From the NCBI GenBank assembly GCA_009733575.1, contig ML769456.1, positions 1 to 64,000 on the forward strand: DNA of 64,000 nucleotides, in the 5' to 3' direction. The position numbers and the translations under genes were made by a program. Below are positions 35,826 through 46,553 of the stretch, in pieces (position 1 is the stretch's first letter; the number at the start of each line of letters is the position of its first letter). The notes under the pieces are model-generated. The model saw only the letters and a list, made by a program, of their open reading frames with translations, searched no databases and was not told where the DNA came from. Source of the stretch: Gymnopus androsaceus JB14 (Eukaryota; Basidiomycota; Agaricomycetes; Agaricales; Omphalotaceae).

Positions 35826-37875
35826 TTACACTTTCATCTTTTCGTCTATTGAAGCGCCAGTCGTAACATGATCGTCCGAAGAACGATCCACGATTTCCTC
35901 TCTCCTACGCCAGGACTTTCCGAACGTCATACACGTGAGCACGAAGCACATTGCAATTGCGATGATTCCACACAGAAGACCGCAGGCTATCAGAGTCCCT
36001 GCGTCAGGAAGATCAGGGCTTCATGAAGCACACGGCTCACCATTGAGAGTTCCCATAGCATCGAACTGGATTGTAAAGTAGAAGGGGCCGGTGAAGGCAT
36101 ACATTTGTCTGATGAACGCGACTAGAACCGCTGCTTGCTCGGTATGGGTAGGTTGAGATTCGATAGCGTATGTTGTGCAAACAGCTAAAGAGGATCAAGG
36201 TTATTATCATTAGCAGTTTACGCATTCTGTGAACTCACTAGTAACAAGTTGAAGCCCAAACAATGCAATTCCCGACCCCACATCAGGCGTAACATTCCAT
36301 ACACCAGCCGGAGTATTTTGTAATTGTGCTCCGAAAATGATCAGCCCTATAATCTGCTCAAATCAGTCAGTCACATCGTTCCCTGAATCAGAAAAAATGG
36401 AGACTAACAGCGATAAGGAAGCCAGGTATGGCAAACGGCAGCCTCCATTCCGGTTCTCGTTCTCCGTTTGCCTTCCTAATACGATACTGCATCCATTTAT
36501 CAGACCCATATCCTGCGATTGGCTCTCCTAATAGCGCCCCGAGGAACGGCGCAACAAATTGCAAGCCGACCTGTTGCGTATTGAGAAGATACTTTTGTCC
36601 GAGTAGCGCAGGGATCTGAACGGTGAGCAAGACCTGAACAAAAGAGTGCGTGAGCAACAGTTAGGCTACGAAACAATTCTGCTTACATTCGTGTATGTAA
36701 ACGTAATTGCATACGCAAGACTCGGAAGTAGAATAGTTGGCCTTATGAGATATCGCAAGGGTAAGAGAACGTCTAGAGGCAGCTTGCTCCATGGTTCTTT
36801 GCTATGCATCCGGAATGTCGTATACGGCGTGTACCATTTCCCAACGCTCGATGTCTGGTCCAACGTGGCAGTCGCAGAATCTAACTTGAGTGAACGTTTA
36901 GGCCGGTCGAATAACGTCTCTGGACAGAAGAACAGATACAGGATAAAATGCGCAAAGTTGATGATGGCAAGGAAATAGAAGGTCCATTGCCATTGTCCGG
37001 TGTGGTCTAGTGGAAGAAAGCAATTGAGTATCCAAGCCAAACATGCAACCCTCGAGACTGACAAACAAGGGGACCCATGAGAAGAGGCGCAAGAGTGGAC
37101 CCGACCGACACTAACAAAGCCCATATCCCCATCTTCTGCCCCTTCTGATGGACAAAAAACACCTCCGATACCGTGGAAGCACCAATGCTTAGAGGAGGGC
37201 AGATGAAGATAGCTACTAGAACTCGACATGTCATCAAGGTCCCGTACGTTGTACAGTAAGCGGATGCCAATTGCAAAGCAGCGGATATCAGCATGGAAGC
37301 AAGATAGACTGGCCGACGACCTGGAAAGGAAAGATAAGAAATTAGATAATCGAGCAAACTAGGGAGTAACGAACCAATGCGATTGCTCACGGGTGCCCAA
37401 AGCAATGGAAAGGTACCTTTAGACCGAGAAGTTAATTACTGCGGTTCAAGAAGAATCTAACATTACAAACCTAGGAACACAATGGGCACAGATACAAAAT
37501 ACGACGCTTCTGTCAATGAGCATCCAAACTCGGCAACAAAAAACTACATGGGGAACGTAAGATTAGGGAATTCCAAGTCCAACTTGACAAACCTCAAACG
37601 AGGGTACTGGAGAAGCATTTTTCAGGGACAGCAAAAACTCAATGGATGTAGTACGTACTGACACAAGCCGCAGAGAATGGCCCAAGAGATGCATGAAAAG
37701 CAACCAAGGCCAATAGCATATTCTTGCGAAACGATGTCCAGTTGAGCGGATCCTCTGGGAGATCGGAAGGAAGGGGAACGAGATCAACACGGCCATGTCG
37801 CTCATACACCTTCTCGAGTCCGGCATCAGTTACATCCTCGCGAAAGCTAGTCTCTGGTTTGTCGTTTTCTGCCAT
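35826..37875 (-). CDS. MFS transporter (DHA1/Hol1-like)
   Basis: Start MAENDKPETSFREDV at 37875 and stop TAA at 35826-35828. The N-terminal cytosolic segment has LPSDLPEDPLNWTSFRKN, typical of fungal drug:H+ and polyamine-type MFS carriers. Exons then encode VSVPIVFLG, FPLLWAPVSNRIG and RRPVYLASMLISAALQLAS (loop 2-3 motif region), followed by LLVSVGSTLAPLLMGPL. A central loop precedes the second bundle, which contains LGALLGEPIAGYGSDKW, a REPEWRLPFAIPGF segment and VCTTYAIESQ. About twelve membrane segments fit. The tail is polar (VDRSSDDHVTTGASIDEK). Likely a plasma-membrane proton-coupled exporter or importer; substrate unknown. Its neighbours give no pathway clue. Confidence 0.8.
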
Positions 37876-38704
37876 TGCCGGGGAAAAAAGTAAGGGATAT
37901 TTACATGGCGATATGACTTTATTTAAATAATGATAAAGCCATTCCGATGATCGTGAATCCTGGACCTTTCTGTCCGACTCCATATTGGGGATTACCCCAG
38001 ATTTAAGATTGGTTCCCCGCAAGACGAAGCTGCGGGGCGCGGCGGGGCCGAGTGGAGTCGCTTGATACTTTTTCCCTCAAGTTTAAAACGGGCCGGCTGT
38101 CGCCTGTAAGAATTCTGTAAATTGCAGAATCAACCTTGAAGCTTGAAGCTATAGCAGATAAATGGTGGGTGTTGGTGAGATAATTGAGTACATAGTGGTA
38201 GCTTGCAGAATTTAAATTTAATTAGAATTCATGCAACTGCCAGCGCGTGAATTCACGCGTAAGCGCGCGCTTGTCAAATCAAACAACCAGCCAATCAAAT
38301 GTATAACGTGTCTGCTTCCGTGCTCTCGTGTCTGACATTGAACGTCAATTATCTTCAACTTGTAGCAGCTTGTAGTCCAGGAAGAGAGGCAGTACTACAG
38401 AATGGTGTGTTTCTTCCAACTGAGCCCGAATGACACCTACTAACCCCTCACCTTCATTGGAAGGACCATCTACTATGTACACATCGTTTCGTTCGCGTAC
38501 GTGTAATGAGAGACTAGGAATAATATCTTGTATCCCTCCAGAGTCATTACTACTCGTCTGTGGTTGCGTGACCATTGCAGTCGCATTTCAGGACCATGAT
38601 GAATCATCCGCAAGAGATTAACTTGTATCTCCTCCTAACCGCGGAACATTTTGAATGTCGATCTGCCACCACTGACCGCCAGTCTTCGCTCCGCTCCTTT
38701 CAAT
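37876..38704. other. Divergent promoter region, no gene
   Basis: It separates the MFS gene (leftward) from the aspartic protease (rightward). It contains a GC-rich patch near 38030 and an AT-rich stretch near 38205-38230. No coherent ORF. Confidence 0.5.
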
Positions 38705-40631
38705 ATGGATGCAGCCGAATTCCTCTCTTTTCTCTCTTTACTAGCCTTTCTCTCACCTGTGACCGCCATCTCTTTCCCAGTCACTGGTACACGTCGAAAA
38801 CTAATCGAATCCAAGTTACTCAAGAGGGACCAGTTAGGAAACTTTGGGAATGGGTCACTTTCTTTGTATAATGACGAGGATGTGGTTTATACCTGCAACA
38901 TCACACTTGGAGGAAATCCTTTCGTCGTGGAGTTGGATACTGGGAGGTAGGCATCCATCCCACTTTTTGCTATTATCCCACTCAACGAAGACGCAGTGCG
39001 GACCTTTGGGTAGCTGGAGATGTTTCTGGCACGAAGAATCTCAGCATCCCAATGCAGCTAGCGTATGGAAAAGGCCTCGTTGCCGGTAGGCTTTTGCTCG
39101 TTCATATCTCGCGAAAGTCACTCACGGGAAATGAAAGGTTATATCAATTCCGCAACCCTAGGGTTCGATGGATTCACAGTCCCGGACCAAGTATATTGTA
39201 TGTATATGCTTCTTCATTGCGCCATTCAGACCCCTGATTACTGTCTATAGTGAATGTTGTAACTTCACAGGGCGAGTCCACTTCAGTCGGAATTATAGGG
39301 CTGGGACCAAACGCCGAATCATCAGTACGACGCCTTCTGAATGAAGGTGCTACAGGAGATCCTCCATTGGACCGAATATTTGGTCAAAATCGCACCACTC
39401 CCAACTTCATATCTTTCCTTCTGTCCCGAGATCCCATCGAATCTCCTTCACCGTTAGCAGAGCAATGGCCTGCTCAGTTTACTATCGGTGAAGTGATACC
39501 TGGACTGGAGGGATATCAAAAACTCGACAAAAGCTCCCTGCTCTTGATTGACCAATATGGAAATCAGCACTGGGAGACGCTCTTGGACTCTAACGGAATA
39601 ATTGGCCCGGATGGGAAGAGGATTAGTACGAGCACGAGTATTGCAAATCCTTGCAAATGGAACCAAGGATCAACTGCACTGTTGTTTTTGATAGTGGATT
39701 TTCGATTCCGCAGGTCAGCTTTAATGCCACATTTTTGTCCGTCTACTTCACAATGTCTGCTCTAGCTGCCGAAAGACATAGTGGATGAGATTTATGGCCG
39801 AGTACCAGGTGCAGAATTCATCGAGAGCGGCTCCTCGTTAGCGCATGATTTGCAAGGGTTTAGCAATTTCTGGCGTGTGCCTTGTGCCTACGAATTGAAC
39901 GTTTCGTTCGTCTTTGGAGGCGTCGAGTACCCAATCTCGCCGCTAGATCTAACCGTTGATATTCAAGAGTACGATCAGGATAGAAAAGAAATATGTATAG
40001 CTTTCGTATGTCATCTTTCAATGAGAAGGTATTCTATCAGCTGACATTCGTTTAGTTCCAACAGACCGCGGCTAATATTGTCGACAATCCTAGTTTTGGA
40101 GCTCTGGATGCAGTACTGGGAATGGCCTTTTTAAGGAACGTCTACATACTCATCAATTTCGGAGATTTTGTCGATGGCTCAAGTTCCTCGGTAGCAAAAC
40201 CTTATATTCAGCTTCTCTCCCTATCCGATAAGGCCTCCATACATCGGGACTTTGTCATGGCCCGACTAGGTGGTGTTGACACTACTGGTTCTCAATCACC
40301 TCTTTTACCTTCCGTGTCCTCCACATCCGCATCCACATCCACATCCACTACTAACTCCGACCCAACATCTTCACAAAAGCGGTACATAGTCGCGTTTTCC
40401 TTTGTTGGTGCTGCTTGCCTTGCCGTGTTATCTTGGATTGTATTTCGAGCCATTCGAAGGAAAAGACGAAGATCCGCTACCTCAGCACCAGATTATATGT
40501 CACTGCCCCGTAATACAAGCTTCGGTCTCATACTCATCGTCACCCGCGTATGCTCCGCCCGCGATTTAGCGAAAATATCTTCTACATATCCATGTTGTGC
40601 TTCATCTAGACTAAGTATATTTTCGGACTAA
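38705..40631 (+). CDS. Aspartic protease (A1, pepsin-like), membrane-anchored
   Basis: ATG at 38705 begins a signal peptide (MDAAEFLSFLSLLAFLSPVT). Exons joined by short introns give FVVELDTGSADLWVAGDVSG (first catalytic DTG, with the Ser completed across an intron), SVGIIGLGP (flap-side region) and TVVFDSGFSIPQ (second catalytic DSG). A region FGALDAVLGMAFLRNVY follows, as in fungal A1 proteases. The end has a Ser/Thr-rich stalk, a TM helix (YIVAFSFVGAACLAVLSWIVF) and a basic stop-transfer, so it is probably surface-anchored like yapsins. Just before DSG (39670-39690) the frame is out by one base between STA and TVVFDSG, an unexplained break. The exact C-terminus after APDYMSLP is uncertain. 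Confidence 0.75.
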
Positions 40632-40773
40632 TGTGGAAATGATATCACCAGCTTTGACTTTCCATATTTGGGATTTCTCCGATCATCGGACCGAATAGTT
40701 CCAGAGAATTCGATACGCGTCGAGTTAAATATATGATCCTTCCGAAATGCACATTCTGGTTCTTTCTTCCACC

Positions 40774-40781
40774 TTCTCGAA
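40774..40781 (+). promoter_or_regulatory. Heat-shock-element-like site upstream of hsp20
   Basis: TTCTCGAA fits the inverted TTCnnGAA core of a heat shock element, with further TTC units just upstream (TTCTTCC at 40764-40770). It lies 72 bp before the start codon and about 15 bp upstream of the TATA box. Factor binding is inferred. Confidence 0.5.
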
Positions 40782-40796
40782 CACAAGCTGGATATC

Positions 40797-40804
40797 TATA
40801 AAAA
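40797..40804 (+). promoter_or_regulatory. TATA box of hsp20
   Basis: TATAAAAA ends 48 bp upstream of the ATG at 40853. A strong TATA box is usual for inducible heat-shock genes. Confidence 0.6.
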
Positions 40805-40852
40805 CTGCCAATAACAAGCTCTGCCTCAAGCTACATATCAACTTCAAACATC

Positions 40853-41496
40853 ATGTCTATCGCACGCCAACTTCTCAGCGAATTCCGCCCTCTCTTCCGT
40901 ATGTTGGAAGAGCCTATTACTCGCACCCCGGCTTCCTTCCCGTCTCAATACAACTCTCTCTTTAATGACCCCTTCTTCAATTCGCCTTCTTTCAGTGCCC
41001 GACCTGCGCTGGATGTGTCGGAGGAAGGAAACAAATATATTGTCGAGGTAGAGTTGCCTGGGGTGCCAAAGGAAAATGTCGATGTTCGTATTGGTGATCA
41101 TGGACATAGCCTGACCATCGAAGGGAAGGCCACTAACACCAATAGGCACACTGCGGCTGCTGATAATGCGACTGCAGCTAACGAAAATCAACCGTCTTCA
41201 TCTGAAACAGGTATGTACTTCCACCGAATCTTTCTGTCGCTGAACAGTTTTACTGACCGTTCTTTTTTTATTATTTAGCTGGAGATAGCACGACCACCAT
41301 CACGAATCAGGCAGAACAACCCAAGCAGCTTTCTGTTGAACGCCAGTTCGTCGCTAACACTTCCTTCACGCGCACCGTTTGGCTCTCGAGGCCAGTCGAT
41401 GGGAACAGTGTTTCTGCTCAATTGAAGGATGGTGTGCTTACCCTCACTTTGCCCAAGTCCGAAGACAAGGGCTCCGTCAAAGTGTCGGTTGAGTGA
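40853..41496 (+). CDS. Small heat shock protein, Hsp20 family
   Basis: Two exons (40853-41210, 41279-41496) give 191 residues. The alpha-crystallin domain starts at ARPALDVSEEGNKYIVEVEL and PGVPKENVDVRI, is broken by a long loop (TAAADNATAANENQPSSSET), and ends with ARNTSFTRT-like VANTSFTRTVWLSRPVDG and LKDGVLTLTLPK. The SVE end is short. It is an ATP-independent chaperone that holds unfolding proteins. The promoter shows a TATA box and a heat-shock-type site. The ~60-residue insertion in the crystallin domain is larger than in many plant sHSPs but common in fungi. Confidence 0.93.
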
Positions 41497-41672
41497 ACCA
41501 ATCTAGTCCTTTAAAATACTATGCTCTTCTGAAATGGACAGAGCTGTACTTCCTAGTTACTTCCTTTGACCCTATTCACTGTATCACCTTCTCCCAGCTC
41601 ACTGTATAATATTCAATTTTGTAATATATGTAACCTATAGAACTTGAGATTGATAGTATAAGCAACTACAAC

Positions 41673-43300
41673 CTACGAAAGTGATGCACCAACAAACGTT
41701 GGCGCTACACAAACACCGTCTTTGGTTCGAATCTTATGAGGAGTACCCGTCATTGGATTGACCCAAGCGGCTTCTCGTGATTCGAGCGTGGTGAATCCTA
41801 TTGTAATATTTTTAGCCTGCAGACAGTATAAATCAGATAAAACTGTTTTCACCTAGCTGAATCGTCTCAAAGATCTTCTTTTTGGGGTTTAACTGAGGAA
41901 GAGGCGTTGCATCTGTGCAAGTAGCGATGAGAACATCGTAAGCAGTTGAAAGAAAACAAAACGCACTCTCGAATTCGTCGAAGTATACACGGTCACCGGG
42001 TTTGGAGTTTGCTGGGGGCTGGACTAGCTCGATTCCAGCTTCTTTTCCGTCTTTAGAGGTAGCCTGAACCAGTTCGCCGAGTCAGGTTGACGGTATAGTC
42101 AATAAAGATATGTATAGCTCACGCAAAGAACCATAGCAAAACTCTTCACCCCGCGCATACTTGCTGGCTTTAGATTGCACTAGAAGGGATGATCTGAGAA
42201 ACCAAGGCATTTCAGGCTGGAAAAACGACGTACAACCGCAACCAAGTACTTATCCCGCATCTGCTCGATGGGAATGTAGTTCACGAGACCAGAAACCACG
42301 GTGCGAGGACCAGTTTCTTCCCCGATATCAATTTGCTATGAAAGCGTTGAATTAGTTGGTAAATATGAAGTTGGGTGGAGTTACCTCGATATAGAGCCCA
42401 TCCGCATCGGGATGTTTTTGAACTAGTAGGAAAAAGATCAGTGGAATCGCGTAGGGCTTGCGGTTGGCATTTATACTCACCATCGATAATGTGGCCCACC
42501 CTCAGGTCAATCATCGAAGGTGCAGGTTCGCCTTCATCAGCAGCTGGAGCAGCTTTTCCTCCTCCTCCAGCTTTCTTTCCCTCTTTCTTGCCATCCTTCC
42601 CAGCTTCCGCCGCAGGTTTCTCTTTCTTTTCTTTCTTTTCCTTCTTCTCTTTCTTCTGACCCTTCTCTTCAACCTCAGCAGCCCCCGCCGTAGCAGTAGT
42701 AGGTGCGGCGGACTCTACAGGTTCAGATGCAGCAACCTTGTCCTTCTTTTCCTTCTTCTTCGGAGGCTCAGCCGTGCGATCGATTTTTGGTGCGTTTACG
42801 AGGTCAAACTTGACAAGAGCGAAGGAGGAGGAGGCACCTGTAATTTGAGGAGAGGACTGGATGTGATCAAAGTAGCGGGTTATCGAGGGATGAGAATAGT
42901 ATTCCGGGGCTTTTAGCTTGGACTAGAGGCGAAATAAAGATTCATTTCTTTCTTCGAGAGCAAAAAAGACATACTATTACAGGATGCAGGGCACCGTACA
43001 GGGCAACATCGGCTGCTGTTAGATAATTGGTAGCAATGTATGTCCGGGGAACAAGTATAGAGTTCAAGTCCTGTATTAAAAAGATCAGCGTGTTTGTTCC
43101 AGAATTAGGAAGAAATAGAGACTCACTTTGAAGTTATCTGGCTTGATAACATCTCCCTGACCGACTTTCTCAATCCACTGCACGACTTCGGCCTGATCTT
43201 TCTCGGTTTTCCCTGTTAACGAAGAATCTTGCTTGATAACAGATGACACAAGCTCTTGGACAGGAGGACTGAGTTTTGATACTGAATTCTCGAAAGACAT
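41673..43300 (-). CDS. ARC1: Arc1/AIMP1-like tRNA-binding cofactor (EMAPII domain)
   Basis: Start MSFENSVSKLSPPVQELV (43300); an in-frame ATG at 43381 would add 27 residues. A GST-C-like helical domain (VVQWIEKVG, TNYLTAADVALYGALHPVI) is followed by a Lys/Glu/Ala-rich linker (KKEKKEKKEKKEKPAAEAG, seen as CT-rich DNA near 42600-42660). The C-terminal tRNA-binding OB domain begins IDLRVGHIID and includes HPDADGLYIEQIDIGEE, RTVVSGLVNYIP and SMRGVKSFAMVLCA. Arc1 binds methionyl- and glutamyl-tRNA synthetases and delivers tRNA to them in the cytosol. It has several short introns. The stop is TAG at 41673-41675. Confidence 0.87.
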
Positions 43301-43496
43301 AGCTTTCCACGCTGGTGATAATCGCGGTATGAATCGATGAAGGCGAGTCAGAAAGTTCATGACCAGAGAATAAGCGCTCACATGGCCACGCGCTTACTTG
43401 GACTGTCCTCGAAGGAAGTAAGTATATAGATGAAAAGGTATAATTGAACCCCCTCGATTATAAAACTCAAAACAGGAATACACTTATGAAGATTTA

Positions 43497-44991
43497 TTAT
43501 TCATAATTTGGTGGTGGAACGTCGGGATCTGAGTCTCCGGCTCTTCTACTGTGAATCTCTTGTAATCTACGAACAATATGTAGCTCCCTGAGCTCCAGCA
43601 ACAATTCATTTGCTTCTTCCAAATCATCGTCAGGTCTCTCTTCCTGGCGGGGCTCTTGAATCGGAGCGGGTGTAGGTACTTGAGGCGGCGACGCAGTGTT
43701 TGTGTTACGGGAATCAGATTTAAGGATGTTTGATTCCAGCGCTTGCTCTGGCGTCTCGCGACGGATTGCCTCCATTTGTTCTGCGCGCGCACGCTCAAGA
43801 ACTCGTTTCCCGTTATCCTGGATGTTATCAGCTCTGGCCGCCTTGTGTCCGACTGCACCCATACCGCTCCCAGGTGCACTGGAAGCCCCCGGGAGGCTAT
43901 CATTAGTGGGGGGAGATAAAACTATAGCACTCCCAGATGCACCGGAAGCCCCCGGGAGGTGATCATTGGTGGGGGGAGATAGAACTATAGTCGAGTGAGA
44001 AGACTGCTTCAAGTTTGTTAACAAGAGCTGCTGTTCCGAATTGAAGCTGTGAGGAACTGTGAGTCCTTCAGTCGGGGAGTTTACCCTCTTTTCACCCTCT
44101 GAAAGATCAAGCTCGTTCAAATCCCCTCTTTGAATACCTGCCTCTGCATGATGGCGACGACGGTTGCGCAGCATTAGCAGTACGAATAAGACCACAATTA
44201 TTAAAACAACACCGCCAATCACCCCACCGACTATAGCTCCAATTGGTATCTTCTTCGCACTGGAGGCTGAAGAGGAAATACTGGTGCCTGCTGGATGACT
44301 AGTAGAAGAGGAAGAACTGCTGCCAGTAGATGATGCAGAACCGTTGAGACAGCTGCTCGAAGCTATGCGATGCAATTGAGTCCGGAAAAATGATATGAAG
44401 AAATCACACATACTACCAGCCTGGACTACGACAGGGTTGGTTTTTCCCCGCCCCGTCACTGAATCATCAACTTCAATCACAATATTCTGACCTGTAAAAC
44501 TGCGTCAGATACGTGAAACAGCACAAGGTGCTGTCTGCCCACCCGCAGCGATGTTCACGGTCCACGTGAAATTGGTCCCATCCATTCCACTGTTACCCCC
44601 AAGGCTTTCTAGTATGTCGACACCTGAATCGCTACCATTAAGCACACTGAAAGGCATTTTAATATCAAGTCGCCAATATTAGGTACACATCCCATACCTC
44701 TAAAATGAATGGCACAACGCAGAATGGTTAGAAAGCAACACATAAAGTTGAGGTTTGCAGGGGCCTTGGGCTCACCAAGAAGTAGGGAGCTGCAAAAACA
44801 ATGTCAGTACAACGAGAAGCACATAAGATATAGTGAACGTACAGGTTGTGCTGGTCCACGTAAGATTAACCGGCTCACACTCGGTCAAACTCGAACTGGA
44901 AAAAAAGGATTAGCTGCCACAATTCTTCACCAAAAGAAGAGAAAAATTGCAGTTACGGTGTGTTGATATTCAGCTGGCTGGCTTCAGACAT
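43497..44991 (-). CDS. Single-pass membrane protein with Ser-rich stalk and long cytosolic tail
   Basis: Exons join to give LTECEPVNLTWTST, SPYFL, DGTNFTWTVNIAAG and IVIEVDDS. A Ser-rich stalk (STGSSSSSSTSHPAGTS) leads to one TM helix (IPIGAIVGGVIGGVVLIIVV) with an RNRRRHH stop, and a ~180-residue charged tail. The C-EPVNLTW and PYFL pattern is common in agaric surface proteins of unknown function. The ATG at 44991 gives MSEASQLN, no signal peptide. A small upstream exon (near 45064, MRSSFTLSIS) might supply one, but its donor site is weak. The tail contains a 22-residue tandem repeat and a C-terminal PPPNYE, a possible PPxY-like motif. Confidence 0.65.
43875..44000. repeat. Two-copy ~66 bp tandem repeat inside a coding tail
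   Basis: It encodes IVLSPPTNDHLPGASGASGS then IVLSPPTNDSLPGASSAPGS. The unit length is a multiple of three, so the frame is kept. Repeat number could vary between strains. Confidence 0.75.
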
Positions 44992-45295
44992 AGCTATAGT
45001 AGCCGGAGCAGAGGGGAAGTGGTTCTATCGACAAGAGATGGAGAGGGTGAAACTTGAACGCATGTATTCATTTCAGTGTCTTTTCGTTTCCAAGGCTATG
45101 CAATATCTAGCCCCAAACAGACAAGTTCAAAAACGGTATCCCTCCATAATACTGCGCGGATAGTGCTTTGTATAAAGCTTTATCGCATAGATTTTTCACT
45201 GCATGCTTATATTTGAATTTCAATCCACTTCATATTTCTTTAGTTATAATAGTAAATTGGAATGCAGAGAGGACATACGTGAATGATACGCTGTT

Positions 45296-45346
45296 GTTCC
45301 ACGATAAATCAGGATTCTACAATGCTACAATGCGACATCGTGGAAC
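45296..45346. repeat. 10 bp hairpin GTTCCACGAT / ATCGTGGAAC
   Basis: Arms at 45296-45305 and 45337-45346 with a 31 base loop. It lies just upstream of the TA-flanked element at 45364-45469, in gene-free DNA. Confidence 0.6.
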
Positions 45347-45363
45347 GGGGTACCGTCGTAGTA

Positions 45364-45469
45364 GAGCGTATTAGCCACACGTCGTAAACTTTTTCGATTA
45401 GGAATTTTTGTATTGTTGGAGCATTTTCTAGCTAATCAGGTTTCTAGTATCAAACTGGCTAATACGCTC
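45364..45469. mobile_element. 106 bp TA-flanked mini-MITE
   Basis: GAGCGTATTAGCCA at 45364-45377 is exactly inverted at 45456-45469, and TA flanks each end (45362-45363, 45470-45471). Too short to encode anything; the structure fits a minimal non-autonomous Tc1/mariner-type element. Confidence 0.6.
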
Positions 45470-45674
45470 TAGTTCGAATTGTGTTCTGTATCGGTCTTAC
45501 CGGACGTTTTATGTAGGAGTCGTGTTACTTACATAAGTATGAGTAGGCGAAAAAAGAATGCAAGGCGAAAGTATTTCATTACCCGATAGCGAACTCGGAT
45601 CTTGCATTTTTGGTTCTGCACTGCGTCGGTGACGTGCCATACAGACATTCGAGATGTGTTTGTCGCACCGTGAA

Positions 45675-45862
45675 TTACATAGTGATCAGAACTTGCTCTC
45701 AATCGTACAAGGAGAATTCGGCAGTAACAGGGTTCATGCCCTCCTCCAAAGCACCCGCTCCCATCTCGATACACAATCCATGGCTGAGCCAGTTTCTTGA
45801 CGTGATGGACTCCGCTTCAAAACGGACGAGGAACGCGTAGCCGCGAATGTGAGCTTTGGATC
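45675..45862. repeat. ~190 bp direct repeat, left copy
   Basis: It matches 49098-49292 in the same orientation, beginning GATCAGAACTTGCTC and ending GTAGCCGCGAATGTGAGCTT, with scattered substitutions and indels. The minus strand has an open frame (IRGYAFLVRFEAESI) that also appears, broken, in the other copy. It could be the remains of a duplicated gene end or an element. Confidence 0.7.
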
Positions 45863-46553
45863 TTATCGATGAGGAGGAGCCGAAATTGATAATTCGACAG
45901 TCGGCTTCAGTGGGTTCAACCGTTTCTTTCTTTTCCCTACTCCTTGCCTTTGATAATGCTCGCCTCACCATCGTCTTCAACCTCTTCGAGACGGGAAGAA
46001 GAGAAACGCATAGTAGCAATCGCGGAGATGAAATTGTATTCTTGAGATAAATGCCACAGCGTTAGAAATTGGTTAGAAATGAAATCATGTCGATCCAACT
46101 GAGAAAATGCACCGACGGAAAGGAGACCTGGGTCTGAGGCGCGCGGAGCGTACACTGACCGTCGGTGAGTAGAAAGTGCAATGAGAAAGCTAGGTTCTCT
46201 TACCTCGTTGATTAGACTGTAAACACATTTTTAAATCCAATTAACAAATACAAGGCCCTTTTCTCCATTCCACTTCGAGTCGGGAATTATCAAGAGTCAT
46301 TAATACATAAAAATATTTTACAATTATTCGAGGAATTATCTGCAGTGTACTCGTAAGTAGCTCGTGGATCCAGAAATACAAGGGTGAAAATACAAGACTG
46401 AGCGAGAAAGAGCTGAGAATCGAGCTGTACATAGATCCACCACAAACATGCATGTCATGTCGAAACGGAAAAGACTTACTGGGATTCATAAGCAGAACTT
46501 ATACCGTTACAAGAACCATACACTGGAATGGGCTAATCTGTGGGAACCCTCCA

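Noticed and set aside
42458..42916. Ser/Phe-rich plus-strand ORF
   Set aside because: It is the reverse of the Lys/Glu/Ala-rich linker of the Arc1-like gene.
45600..46160. Minus-strand ORFs near the left 190 bp repeat as a real gene
   Set aside because: The frame is short, has no splice-supported extension and is only partly shared with the other repeat copy.
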